The notes under the pieces were generated by a model, which saw only the letters and a list, made by a program, of their open reading frames with translations, ran no database searches and was not told the origin of the DNA. A stretch of DNA of 36,926 nucleotides from Pseudomonadota bacterium (GTDB lineage: Bacteria > Pseudomonadota > Alphaproteobacteria > Caulobacterales > Caulobacteraceae): contig JAKBBV010000026.1 of NCBI GenBank assembly GCA_021808285.1, positions 1 to 36,926 of the forward strand, given 5' to 3'. This document shows, piece after piece, positions 25,624 to 32,326 of this stretch. A program made the translations under genes and the position numbers. Numbering within the stretch: position 1 is the first letter of the stretch; every line of letters starts with the position of its first letter.

Positions 25624-26256
25624 ATGTCCGCAATGCGTGCGATACGGGTTCCTCTCTTCGCTTTCCTCCTCACCCTCTTTGGGGGCGCGGTCATGGCCAT
25701 AGAAGAACCGCCCTACAGGCTGGAGCGCCAGACCGGGGCCTACGAAGTCCGCGATTATCCCTCCCTCATCGTGGCGGAGACGACCGTGACGGGGTCGCAA
25801 TGGGGGGCGGCGAACCAGGGCTTCCGTAGTCTCGCGGCCTACATCTTCGGCGACAACGTCACGCGCGGGCGGATCGCCATGACCGCGCCCGTGGCTCAAA
25901 CGCCCCAGACCGGCGAGAAGATCGCCATGACCGCCCCGGTCTCGCAGACGCCGGGCTCGGCCGGGACCTGGACGATCCGCTTCACCATGCCCCGAAGCTG
26001 GACTTTGCAGACCCTGCCGGCGCCGAAGGATCCACGGGTGCGCCTCCTCACCACGCCTCCCCAACGCGTCGCCGTGCTGCGTTTTTCCGGCTACGCCCTG
26101 CAGGGCGCCGTGAAGTCGCGTTCGAAGGAGCTTCTCGCCTGGGCCAAGGCCCAGCACTACACGGTCACCGGGCCCGTGACCCTGGCCCAATACGACCCAC
26201 CCTGGACCCTCTGGTTCCTGCGACGCAACGAAGTCATGGCCCCGATCTCGCCTTAG
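25624..26256 (+). CDS. SOUL family haem-binding protein, exported
   Basis: An N-terminal signal (VPLFAFLLTLFGGAVMAIEE) is followed by the SOUL/HBP start YRLERQTGAYEVRDYPSLIVAETTVTG. FRSLAAYIFGDNVTRGRIAMTAPVAQTP contains the family hallmark IAMTAPV, repeated at about residue 100 as KIAMTAPVSQTP. RFTMPRSWTLQTLPAPKDPRV completes the fold. 210 residues is normal. SOUL proteins bind haem or tetrapyrroles in other organisms, but the role in bacteria is not settled. The 160 bp after it, up to the convergent yhaV end, hold nothing I can identify. Confidence 0.92.
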   Translation: MSAMRAIRVPLFAFLLTLFGGAVMAIEEPPYRLERQTGAYEVRDYPSLIVAETTVTGSQWGAANQGFRSLAAYIFGDNVTRGRIAMTAPVAQTPQTGEKIAMTAPVSQTPGSAGTWTIRFTMPRSWTLQTLPAPKDPRVRLLTTPPQRVAVLRFSGYALQGAVKSRSKELLAWAKAQHYTVTGPVTLAQYDPPWTLWFLRRNEVMAPISP

Positions 26257-26416
26257 GGAAGCCGTAAACGGTGATCGGAAAACGTGACGTGAACCCCTTG
26301 GAAGGGTCTCTAGAGGCGTCGAGGCGTGCTCGTGGGCCGGTCCCTTAGCCGCCCCGGCCTTCCCGCGCCTTGCGGCGCCGATTTTGAAAACAGACTCTCA
26401 CCGTTATCTGCCCCAT

Positions 26417-26899
26417 TCATGGCTCGTCGGGCGTCGAGGTCAGGAGCTCCGCCCACTCACCCGGCGGGTCGCCTCGGCCCAGGCGCTTCTCGAAGGTCGC
26501 GTAAGGGTCGGTCTTCGACCCAGCCTTGCGCAGGGTGGTCTCGTCGTTGACCCAGGCGTAAATGATGACCTTGCTCGCCGTGTCGAAGCGGAAGAACAGC
26601 CGGAACCGGCCGAGAAACCTTGCCCGCCGCCAGTGGCTGTTGGGCTTGCCCATGGTGTGACCGAGCCGGAAGGCCGGATCGTCCGGGTTGGACGGGATCT
26701 CGTCCATGATGAGATCGCGGATACGCTTCAAGAGCTTGGCCTTGGGGTGCGCCATCCAGCCCTCAGGGTCGGCCGCCTCAAGCGCGGCCACCTCGGCCAC
26801 CAACGCCTCGAAGGGCTCGCGGAATGCAGGGTGGCGGAGGAGAATCCAGCCATTGCGCACAGCGAAGGTCTTCTTGTTCTCGTCGGCCCTTCGCGCCAT
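26417..26899 (-). CDS. yhaV: YhaV-family ribonuclease toxin
   Basis: The 160-residue product matches YhaV along its length: NGWILLRHPAFREPFEALVAEV (recalled family pattern NGW.L..HP.F), then AKLLKRIRDLIMDEIPSNP, RLGHTMGKPNSHWRRARFLGRFRLFFRFD in separate blocks, and VIIYAWVNDETTLRKAGSKTDPYATFEKRL with GDPPGEW near the end. In E. coli, YhaV is a RelE-superfamily ribosome-dependent RNase neutralised by PrlF, with prlF directly upstream in one operon. Here the gene directly upstream is a winged-helix protein, coupled by TGATG (26897-26901), and the PrlF-like gene is divergent. The start ATG at 26899 is fixed by that overlap; a longer frame to 27322 is a shadow of the HTH gene. Confidence 0.88.
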   Translation of the reverse strand: MARRADENKKTFAVRNGWILLRHPAFREPFEALVAEVAALEAADPEGWMAHPKAKLLKRIRDLIMDEIPSNPDDPAFRLGHTMGKPNSHWRRARFLGRFRLFFRFDTASKVIIYAWVNDETTLRKAGSKTDPYATFEKRLGRGDPPGEWAELLTSTPDEP

Positions 26900-27402
26900 C
26901 ACGCAGCTCCGCCGGCGGACATCTTCGCCCGCAGGCCCGGCCGGGTCGCTGCCCGCTTCACCTTCGCCGCCTCGGCGTCCGCCTTCTTCAGGGCGGCGGC
27001 GATCCCCTCCAGCTTGGCTACGAGGGGGGTCAGATCGTAGCGGTTCGAGGTCTGCCCACCCCCTGCCCGGTGGCGCGCTTCGCTCACGATCAGACCCTCC
27101 TGCTTCAGCACGGCCAGCTGGCGCTGGATCGTCTTCTGGGACACGTTGAGACGCTCTGCGAGGGCCTTCTTCGAAGGCCAGGGCGGGTCGTTGGGCGCCC
27201 ACCAATAGTCGATCAGGCTGATCAGGACCGCTAGCTCGCCGGCGCCGATGTGCAGCAGGGGCAGGCCGCGGATCAGAGCCGACGGGATCACGGTCCAACC
27301 GGCGTCCAGGCTCGTGCGCCACTTCTGGCGCAGCACCCTCTGGGAGTCCGGCCTGGTGGGCGGGGTCGGCTCGATAATTCCTTCGGGGGCGTCGGTGGTC
27401 AT
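26899..27402 (-). CDS. Winged helix-turn-helix protein coupled to YhaV
   Basis: A 167-residue protein with a winged HTH at about residues 76-127: PSKKALAERLNVSQKTIQRQLAVLKQEGL, then the wing GGGQTSNRYDLTPL. An N-terminal helical part (GELAVLISLIDYWW) precedes it and a Lys/Ala-rich helix follows. The domain resembles the DNA-binding part of plasmid- or phage-type replication and regulatory proteins. Its stop overlaps the yhaV start (TGATG), so it is made with the toxin. I infer an autoregulator binding the GAC-N6-GTC sites upstream. The ATG at 27402 has no clear ribosome binding site. The frame is open further upstream, so the start is moderately sure. Confidence 0.75.
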   Translation of the reverse strand: MTTDAPEGIIEPTPPTRPDSQRVLRQKWRTSLDAGWTVIPSALIRGLPLLHIGAGELAVLISLIDYWWAPNDPPWPSKKALAERLNVSQKTIQRQLAVLKQEGLIVSEARHRAGGGQTSNRYDLTPLVAKLEGIAAALKKADAEAAKVKRAATRPGLRAKMSAGGAA

Positions 27403-27458
27403 GACGACGTTATGGGGTATTGTGCCCTCCAATCCTAGGCGCGCAGGGCGTTTACCCC

Positions 27459-27598
27459 GAGACGTATTTGTCTCCCGGCCCTGGTCGTCAATGTCCCTGC
27501 CCCCTGGACCGAGATGTCCCACGAAGAACGCTCCACCTGGGCAGGACCCCGTTGGGCAGCACGCCTAAGGACGTATGCTGGGTAGGACAAATTTGTCC
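27459..27598. promoter_or_regulatory. Array of GAC-N6-GTC palindromes between the divergent HTH-yhaV and prlF-like genes
   Basis: Three inverted repeats share one pattern. GAGAC-GTATTT-GTCTC lies at 27459-27474, GGAC-CGAGAT-GTCC at 27506-27519, and GGACAAATTTGTCC, a perfect 14-bp palindrome, at 27585-27598. A fourth, imperfect site, GGTC-GTCAAT-GTCC, lies at 27483-27496. The first, imperfect and second sites start 23 bp apart. They fill the 253-bp divergent gap and are plausible operators for the winged-helix protein or the toxin-antitoxin complex. Confidence 0.62.
27463..27491 (-). promoter_or_regulatory. Promoter candidate for the HTH-yhaV operon
   Basis: On the minus strand, TTGACG (27491-27486) is followed by 17 bases and AATACG (27468-27463). 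The -35 matches five of six consensus bases; the -10 match is weak. The -10 lies inside the 27459-27474 palindrome and the -35 inside the imperfect 27483-27496 site, an arrangement expected of repression by steric block. Confidence 0.4.
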
Positions 27599-27619
27599 AG
27601 GTATGGGGGACAGGGCTGA

Positions 27620-27638
27620 TACGTACTATCTTACGTAC
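27620..27638. repeat. TACGTAC direct repeat upstream of the prlF-like gene
   Basis: TACGTAC occurs at 27620-27626 and 27632-27638, 12 bp apart, and each copy contains the self-complementary TACGTA. The pair sits 18 bp before the prlF-like ATG, where an AbrB-type antitoxin could bind its own promoter. Function is inferred. Confidence 0.5.
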
Positions 27639-27655
27639 CGCAAGAGGGTGATTTG

Positions 27656-28018
27656 ATGGCGCGGACGTCGACGAGTTTTGGAGGGGCGATCACGACCACG
27701 GGTCGGTCCGGCGCACTGCGCCTGGATAAGGCATTCTTCAGCTCGCACCCGGAGTTTCGGGTCAAGGCGAAGCTGCGCGTCCACCATATCGGGCCAGGTC
27801 AGGCGCTCGTGTCCGTGGAGGAGGCTCCCAAAGACGGGGAAATGGAAGCGCCTGATCCCGTCGTGTCCGCCTATCTCGCGTTTCTAGAGAAGGACATGGC
27901 GTCTAACCCGGGCGCGCTGTCCCAGTTCACCGGCGCTGAGCTCGACGCGCTGAGCGAGCGTCTGAAGGGGGTGTTGGTGACCGATGACGAAGTCCTGCCG
28001 GGTGACGTGACCTTCTGA
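27656..28018 (+). CDS. prlF: PrlF-like antitoxin (AbrB-type), divergent from yhaV
   Basis: This 120-residue protein has an N-terminal segment compatible with an AbrB/SpoVT swapped hairpin (TTTGRSGALRLDKAFFSS, KAKLRVHHIGPGQALVSVEE). Its C-terminal half matches the PrlF toxin-binding region: DPVVSAYLAFLEKDMASNPG followed by LSERLKGVLVTDDEVLPGDV (family pattern DPVL..FL.FL..D...HP). The start ATG at 27656 has AGAGGG 7 bases before it; an in-frame TTG at 27653 is less likely. In E. coli PrlF neutralises YhaV and represses the operon. Here it is transcribed away from yhaV with the operator array between. The N-terminal part is diverged, so the antitoxin role is inferred from the C-terminus and context. 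Confidence 0.75.
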   Translation: MARTSTSFGGAITTTGRSGALRLDKAFFSSHPEFRVKAKLRVHHIGPGQALVSVEEAPKDGEMEAPDPVVSAYLAFLEKDMASNPGALSQFTGAELDALSERLKGVLVTDDEVLPGDVTF

Positions 28019-28130
28019 AGTCAGGTTCGGCCGCGTGGCCATGGACGAGGCCTCCACCCCGCCTCCTGCCCCGATCGCGCCTTATGCGGCCCTGGACATC
28101 CGCCGCGTGGGGAGTTCAGGGTCCGCGCCC

Positions 28131-29306
28131 ATGTCGGACGCCCCTTTCACACCTGCGACACCCCCCTCTGATCGCGCCTGGGTGCGCCAGGCCATCATGG
28201 CTATTCAGGCCGACCTGCAGCGCTCGGCCGATACCCATCTGATCCGGCTCGACCTGCCCGAGTTCCCCGATATCGACGTCTATCTCAAGGACGAGTCCAT
28301 CCATCCCAGCGGCAGTCTCAAGCATCGCCTGGCGCGCTCGCTCTTTCTGCACGCGATCTGCAACGGCGATCTTCGAGAAGGCATGACGGTGGTCGAGGCC
28401 TCGTCCGGTTCCACCGCGATCTCCGAGGCCTTCTTCGCCCGGCTGGTGGGCCTTCCGTTCCTGGCGGTGGTGCCCGCCTCCACCGCACCCGCCAAGCTTG
28501 CCGCCATCGAGGCCGCCGGCGGGACCTTGAGGCTCGCCCGGCCCGGCGAAGACGCCAGCGACCTCGCCCGCGCCCTGGCGATGGAGATGGGCGGCCATTT
28601 CGTGGACCAGTTCACCAACGCCGAGCGCGCCACCGACTGGCGCGGCAACAACAACATCGCCGAGAGCCTGTTCGCCCAGATGGGCCGGGAGCGGTTCGCC
28701 CTGCCGTCCTGGGTGGTCGTAGGAGCCGGAACCGGGGGCACCAGCGCCACCATCGGCCGCTATATCCGTTATCGACCCGACCTCGCGGACACGCGGCTTT
28801 GCGTCGTCGATCCGCCGGGCTCCGCCTTCTTCCCGGCCTTTTCCGGCCTCGCGCCGTCCACCGACGGCTGTTCCGGCGTCACCGAGGGGATCGGTCGGCC
28901 GCGCGTGGAGCGCTCGTTCATGGCCCAGGTGGTGGATCATATGATTGAGGTCCCCGACCCGGCCTCGGTGGCCGCCGTTCGCTGGCTGGCGAACCGGACC
29001 CATCGCCGCTTCGGCCCCTCCACAGGAACCAATCTGATCGGCGTGCTCGCCCTGGCGACGCGGATGCGCGCCAATCGGGAAAGCGGGTCCATCGTCACCC
29101 TGGCCTGCGACGGCGGCGAGCGCTATGCCGACACCGTCTATGACGACGCCTGGCTGGCCGCCAACGGCCTCGATATCGGCGACTGGGGCGGGGCGTTGGG
29201 GCGGTTGAACGGGGGGAACGACAGTCTGTTCGCCTCGCTCAGAACAGCGAAGCGGCGTCTCGCGGCAGTCTCCGCCGGCCCCTCGGTCACGCGCCGCGCG
29301 CCGTGA
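28131..29306 (+). CDS. Cds1-like PLP-dependent L-cysteine desulfhydrase (cysteine synthase fold)
   Basis: The sequence follows the family of mycobacterial Cds1, a fold-type II PLP enzyme that degrades cysteine to sulfide, pyruvate and ammonia. Features are RSADTHLIRL, VYLKDESIHPSGSLKHRLARS with the PLP lysine at K64, the substrate loop EASSGSTAISEAFFARL, DQFTNAERATDWRGNNNIAES, and the phosphate-binding VVGAGTGGTSATIGRYIRYR. I chose the ATG at 28131 (391 aa). In-frame starts at 28035 and 28041 would add ~30 Pro/Ala-rich residues. The stop overlaps the next gene's GTG (GTGA). A true O-acetylserine sulfhydrylase role is less likely because of the long Cds1-type motifs. Confidence 0.85.
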   Translation: MSDAPFTPATPPSDRAWVRQAIMAIQADLQRSADTHLIRLDLPEFPDIDVYLKDESIHPSGSLKHRLARSLFLHAICNGDLREGMTVVEASSGSTAISEAFFARLVGLPFLAVVPASTAPAKLAAIEAAGGTLRLARPGEDASDLARALAMEMGGHFVDQFTNAERATDWRGNNNIAESLFAQMGRERFALPSWVVVGAGTGGTSATIGRYIRYRPDLADTRLCVVDPPGSAFFPAFSGLAPSTDGCSGVTEGIGRPRVERSFMAQVVDHMIEVPDPASVAAVRWLANRTHRRFGPSTGTNLIGVLALATRMRANRESGSIVTLACDGGERYADTVYDDAWLAANGLDIGDWGGALGRLNGGNDSLFASLRTAKRRLAAVSAGPSVTRRAP

Positions 29307-30223
29307 CGCTCGCGCTCGCCTTGGCTGTCATCGCCCTGACCGCCGGCGGCGACGCTTCCGCCGCGGTTCATCCGATCATCCAGATCGACGACGCGGTCCG
29401 ATTTTACCGCGTCTATGACGCCGCCCAGGGCCACCCCACCGCGGAGGCGTTGCAGAAGGACTATCTGGATGCGGGGTCGCCCGGCCTGCACGCCTTCGCC
29501 GCCGCGCGGCGGATCACCGGCGAGGCGATCTTTCGCGAGATGAACGCCTACCCCGAAATCTACGCCGGGGCCCGGCGCTGCGAAAAGCCCCTGCCCCAGG
29601 TGAAGGCGCGCCTGGAGGCAGACCTGGCCAAACTGGCCGCGCTCGACCCGCACGCGGTCTTTCCTCCCGTGACCATCGCCGTCAGCCGCGGCAAGCCGGT
29701 GGCCATGGGCGATTCCGGCGGGGTCAGGATCGGCCTGGAGGCCCTCTGCGCCGTGCCCTATTTCGACGCCGACGTGACCGACCGCTTCGTCCACGTCATC
29801 GCCCACGAATATATCCACGTGCAGCAGGACCCGGCGCTCAACGACGACGACCACCCGACCCTGCTGGAGCGGTCCTTGGTCGAGGGCGCGGCCGAGTTCG
29901 TCGGCGAGATGATCTCTGGCGGCGTCGGCAATCCTGGCGTGGCCCCCCAGGCCAAGGGTCGCGAGACCCGGATCGAGACGGCGTTCCTGGCCGACATCCA
30001 CAGCCGGGACCTGTCGAAATGGATCGATAACGGATCGCTGACCACGCCCGGCGACCTCGGCTACTGGGTCGGCTATCGCATCGTGAAGGCCTATTATGTC
30101 CACGCCCTGGACAAGCGCGCGGCGGTGCGCGCCATCATCTCCATGAACGACCCCGACGCCTTCCTGGCCGCCAGCGGCTGGAGACCGGGGATAAACCTTC
30201 CGGCCAAGGTCGCGGCGCCCTGA
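29303..30223 (+). CDS. Secreted HExxH zinc metallopeptidase-like protein (DUF2268-like)
   Basis: A short signal peptide (LALALAVIALTAGGDASAAV) leads a 306-residue protein with HExxH at 168-172 (VIAHEYIHVQQ). A likely third zinc ligand is Glu in LVEGAAEFVGEMI (about 194-198), 26 residues downstream, a gluzincin arrangement like that of DUF2268 proteases. The later WVGYRIVKAYYVHALDKRAA is also typical of that family. The GTG start at 29303 overlaps the stop of the desulfhydrase gene as GTGA, so the two are coupled although their functions look unrelated. It probably acts in the periplasm; its substrate is unknown. Confidence 0.75.
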   Translation: MTLALALAVIALTAGGDASAAVHPIIQIDDAVRFYRVYDAAQGHPTAEALQKDYLDAGSPGLHAFAAARRITGEAIFREMNAYPEIYAGARRCEKPLPQVKARLEADLAKLAALDPHAVFPPVTIAVSRGKPVAMGDSGGVRIGLEALCAVPYFDADVTDRFVHVIAHEYIHVQQDPALNDDDHPTLLERSLVEGAAEFVGEMISGGVGNPGVAPQAKGRETRIETAFLADIHSRDLSKWIDNGSLTTPGDLGYWVGYRIVKAYYVHALDKRAAVRAIISMNDPDAFLAASGWRPGINLPAKVAAP

Positions 30224-30251
30224 ACGGGCCCTGAGCGGGCCCTGCGCGGGG
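30220..30251. repeat. 11-bp near-tandem repeat and GGGCCC hairpin after the metallopeptidase gene
   Basis: CTGAACGGGCC, CTGAGCGGGCC and CTGCGCGGGGA follow one another from 30220 to 30252, starting at the stop codon. GGGCCC-TGAGC-GGGCCC can fold into a 6-bp hairpin. No T-run follows, so a terminator role is only possible. The remainder of the 97-bp gap before the GH42 gene has no clear feature. Confidence 0.35.
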
Positions 30252-30320
30252 ATCAAGGCCGCTTGCGGTCCAGCGCGATCCTCCCTAGGCGATGGCGGGA
30301 CCGAACCGCTGGAGCGCAGG

Positions 30321-32306
30321 GTGGATCTGGGCGTCTGTTACTATCCCGAGCACTGGCCCCAGGAGATGTGGGCCGACGACGCGCGGCGCATGGTCGAGCT
30401 GGGACTCTCATGGGTCCGGATCGGGGAGTTCGCCTGGAGCCGGATCGAGCCCGCGCCGGGGCGGTTCGACTGGGCCTGGCTCGACGCCGCCGTGGAGACC
30501 CTGGCCGCCGCCGGCCTGCGGATCGTCATGGGAACCCCGACCGCCACACCGCCGCGCTGGCTTGTCGCGGCCCATCCCGACATTCTCGCCTGGGATGCGG
30601 AAGGTCGCCCGCGCCGGTTCGGCTCGCGTCGCCACTACAGCTTCTCCAGCGAGACCTACGCCAGGGAAAGCGGGCGCATCGTCACCGCCCTGGCGCAACG
30701 CTACGGCGAACATCCCGCCGTTCGCGCCTGGCAGACTGACAACGAGTTCGGCTGCCACGACACGACCCTCGACTACTCCCCCAACGCCGCGCGACGGTTC
30801 CGCCTCTGGCTGGAGGCGCGGTATCAGACCGTGGAGGCGATGAACGCCGCCTGGGGCGCCGTCTTCTGGTCCCAGGACTATCGCAGCTTCGAGGGGGTCA
30901 ACCCGCCCAACCTCACCGTCACCGAGGCCCACCCCGGACTGCGCCTTGATTTCCACCGGTTCGCCTCGGACGAGGTGGTGCGCTTCAATCGGGCCCAGAG
31001 CGAGATCCTGCGACGCCTGTCGCCGGGGCGTGAGATTACCCATAACTTCATGGGCTTCACCACTGATTTCGACCACTTCGCCGTGGCCGCCGATGTCGAT
31101 TTCGCGAGCTGGGATTCCTACCCGCTTGGCTTTCTGGAGAGTTTCGGGTCGAGCGAGGCGGAGAAGCGCCGCTATCTGCGCCAGGGCCATCCCGACATCT
31201 GCGCCTTCCATCACGACCTCTATCGCGGCGTCGGGCGTGGCCGGTTCTGGGTCATGGAGCAGCAGCCCGGTCCGGTGAACTGGGCGCGCTACAACCCCGC
31301 CCCCCTGCCCGGCATGGTGCGCACCTGGACCTGGGAGGCCTTCGCCCACGGCGCCGAGACGGTGAGCTATTTCCGCTGGCGCCAGGTCCCCTTCGCCCAG
31401 GAGCAGATGCACGCGGGGCTCAACCGTCCCGACAACGTGCTTGATCGCGGCGGCGAGGAGGCGGCGGAGGTGGCGCGCGAGATCGCGGCGATCGGGCCCC
31501 TTCCCTCCCCGGCGAGGGCGGAGGTGGCCCTGATTTTCTCCTATGAGGCTGTCTGGCGGATCGACCTGCAGCCGCACGGCGCGACCTATCGCGCCATGGA
31601 CAGGGTGTTCGAGACCTATTGCGCCCTGCGACGCCTGGGGCTCGATGTGGATCTGGTCAGTCCGGATCAGGAGCTCGAAGGCTACCGCCTCGTCATCGCC
31701 CCCTGCCTGCCCTTCGTCGAGGACGCCTTTGTCGAGCGATTGGAGCGCTGCGGCGCTGCGGCGCTGTTCGGGCCCCGGACCGGATCGCGCACGCAGAGCG
31801 GCTGGATCCCCGCCAACCTGCCGCCCGGCCCTTTGCAGAAGCGGCTGCCGCTCAAGGTCGTGCGGGTCGAGAGCCTGCGGCCGGGCGTGGAATCGCCGGT
31901 GCGGCTGGCGGGCGATCCCCGGCCCGCCGAGGTCCCGGCCGAGGAGGCCGTGAGCGCGGAAACGCTCTCCGCCCGGCTCTGGCGTGAAGACCTGGAGACC
32001 GATCTCGCCGCCCGGGCGTGTTTCGAGGACGGGAGCCCGGCCTGGGTGGAAAAGGATCGCTGGAGCTATCTGGCCTTCTGGCCGGCCCCGGACCTCCTCG
32101 AGCGGATCCTGGAGACGGTGGCGGCCGAGGCTGACCTCAGGGTCTCGCACATGGCCGAGGGCGTGCGGCTTCGTCGTCGCGGCGACCTGGTCTTCGCCTT
32201 CAACTTCGCCCCGCACAGGCGCGGCGTCCCGGCTCCGGCCGGGGCGCGGTTCGTCCTCGGGGGGCCTCGCCTCGAACCCGGCGGCCTGGCCGCCTGGCGC
32301 ATCTGA
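30321..32306 (+). CDS. GH42 beta-galactosidase
   Basis: The N-terminus LGVCYYPEHWPQEMWADDARRMVELGLSWVRIGEFAWS is the GH42 start, here seen in residues 3-40. The acid/base Glu is E142 in WQTDNEFGCHDT and the nucleophile is E313 in WVMEQQPGPVNW. The TIM barrel spans about 1-385, the trimerisation domain about 386-590, and the C-terminal beta domain the rest of 661 residues. No signal peptide is present, so it acts in the cytoplasm on imported galactosides. It starts with GTG at 30321. Downstream genes convert galactose to central metabolites, so this is likely the entry enzyme of the operon. Confidence 0.94.
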   Translation: MDLGVCYYPEHWPQEMWADDARRMVELGLSWVRIGEFAWSRIEPAPGRFDWAWLDAAVETLAAAGLRIVMGTPTATPPRWLVAAHPDILAWDAEGRPRRFGSRRHYSFSSETYARESGRIVTALAQRYGEHPAVRAWQTDNEFGCHDTTLDYSPNAARRFRLWLEARYQTVEAMNAAWGAVFWSQDYRSFEGVNPPNLTVTEAHPGLRLDFHRFASDEVVRFNRAQSEILRRLSPGREITHNFMGFTTDFDHFAVAADVDFASWDSYPLGFLESFGSSEAEKRRYLRQGHPDICAFHHDLYRGVGRGRFWVMEQQPGPVNWARYNPAPLPGMVRTWTWEAFAHGAETVSYFRWRQVPFAQEQMHAGLNRPDNVLDRGGEEAAEVAREIAAIGPLPSPARAEVALIFSYEAVWRIDLQPHGATYRAMDRVFETYCALRRLGLDVDLVSPDQELEGYRLVIAPCLPFVEDAFVERLERCGAAALFGPRTGSRTQSGWIPANLPPGPLQKRLPLKVVRVESLRPGVESPVRLAGDPRPAEVPAEEAVSAETLSARLWREDLETDLAARACFEDGSPAWVEKDRWSYLAFWPAPDLLERILETVAAEADLRVSHMAEGVRLRRRGDLVFAFNFAPHRRGVPAPAGARFVLGGPRLEPGGLAAWRI

Positions 32307-32326
32307 ACCCTCTGGAGACCCTCGCC

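Noticed and set aside
26294-26307. CCCCTTGGAAGGGT as a terminator between the SOUL and yhaV genes
   Set aside because: The stem is only four pairs with a four-base loop and no T-run; too weak to call.
26257-28018. A prophage or plasmid remnant, suggested by the replication-type winged-helix protein
   Set aside because: No integrase, attachment repeat, tRNA or other phage or plasmid gene is present, and the neighbours are ordinary chromosomal genes; a toxin-antitoxin locus explains the region.
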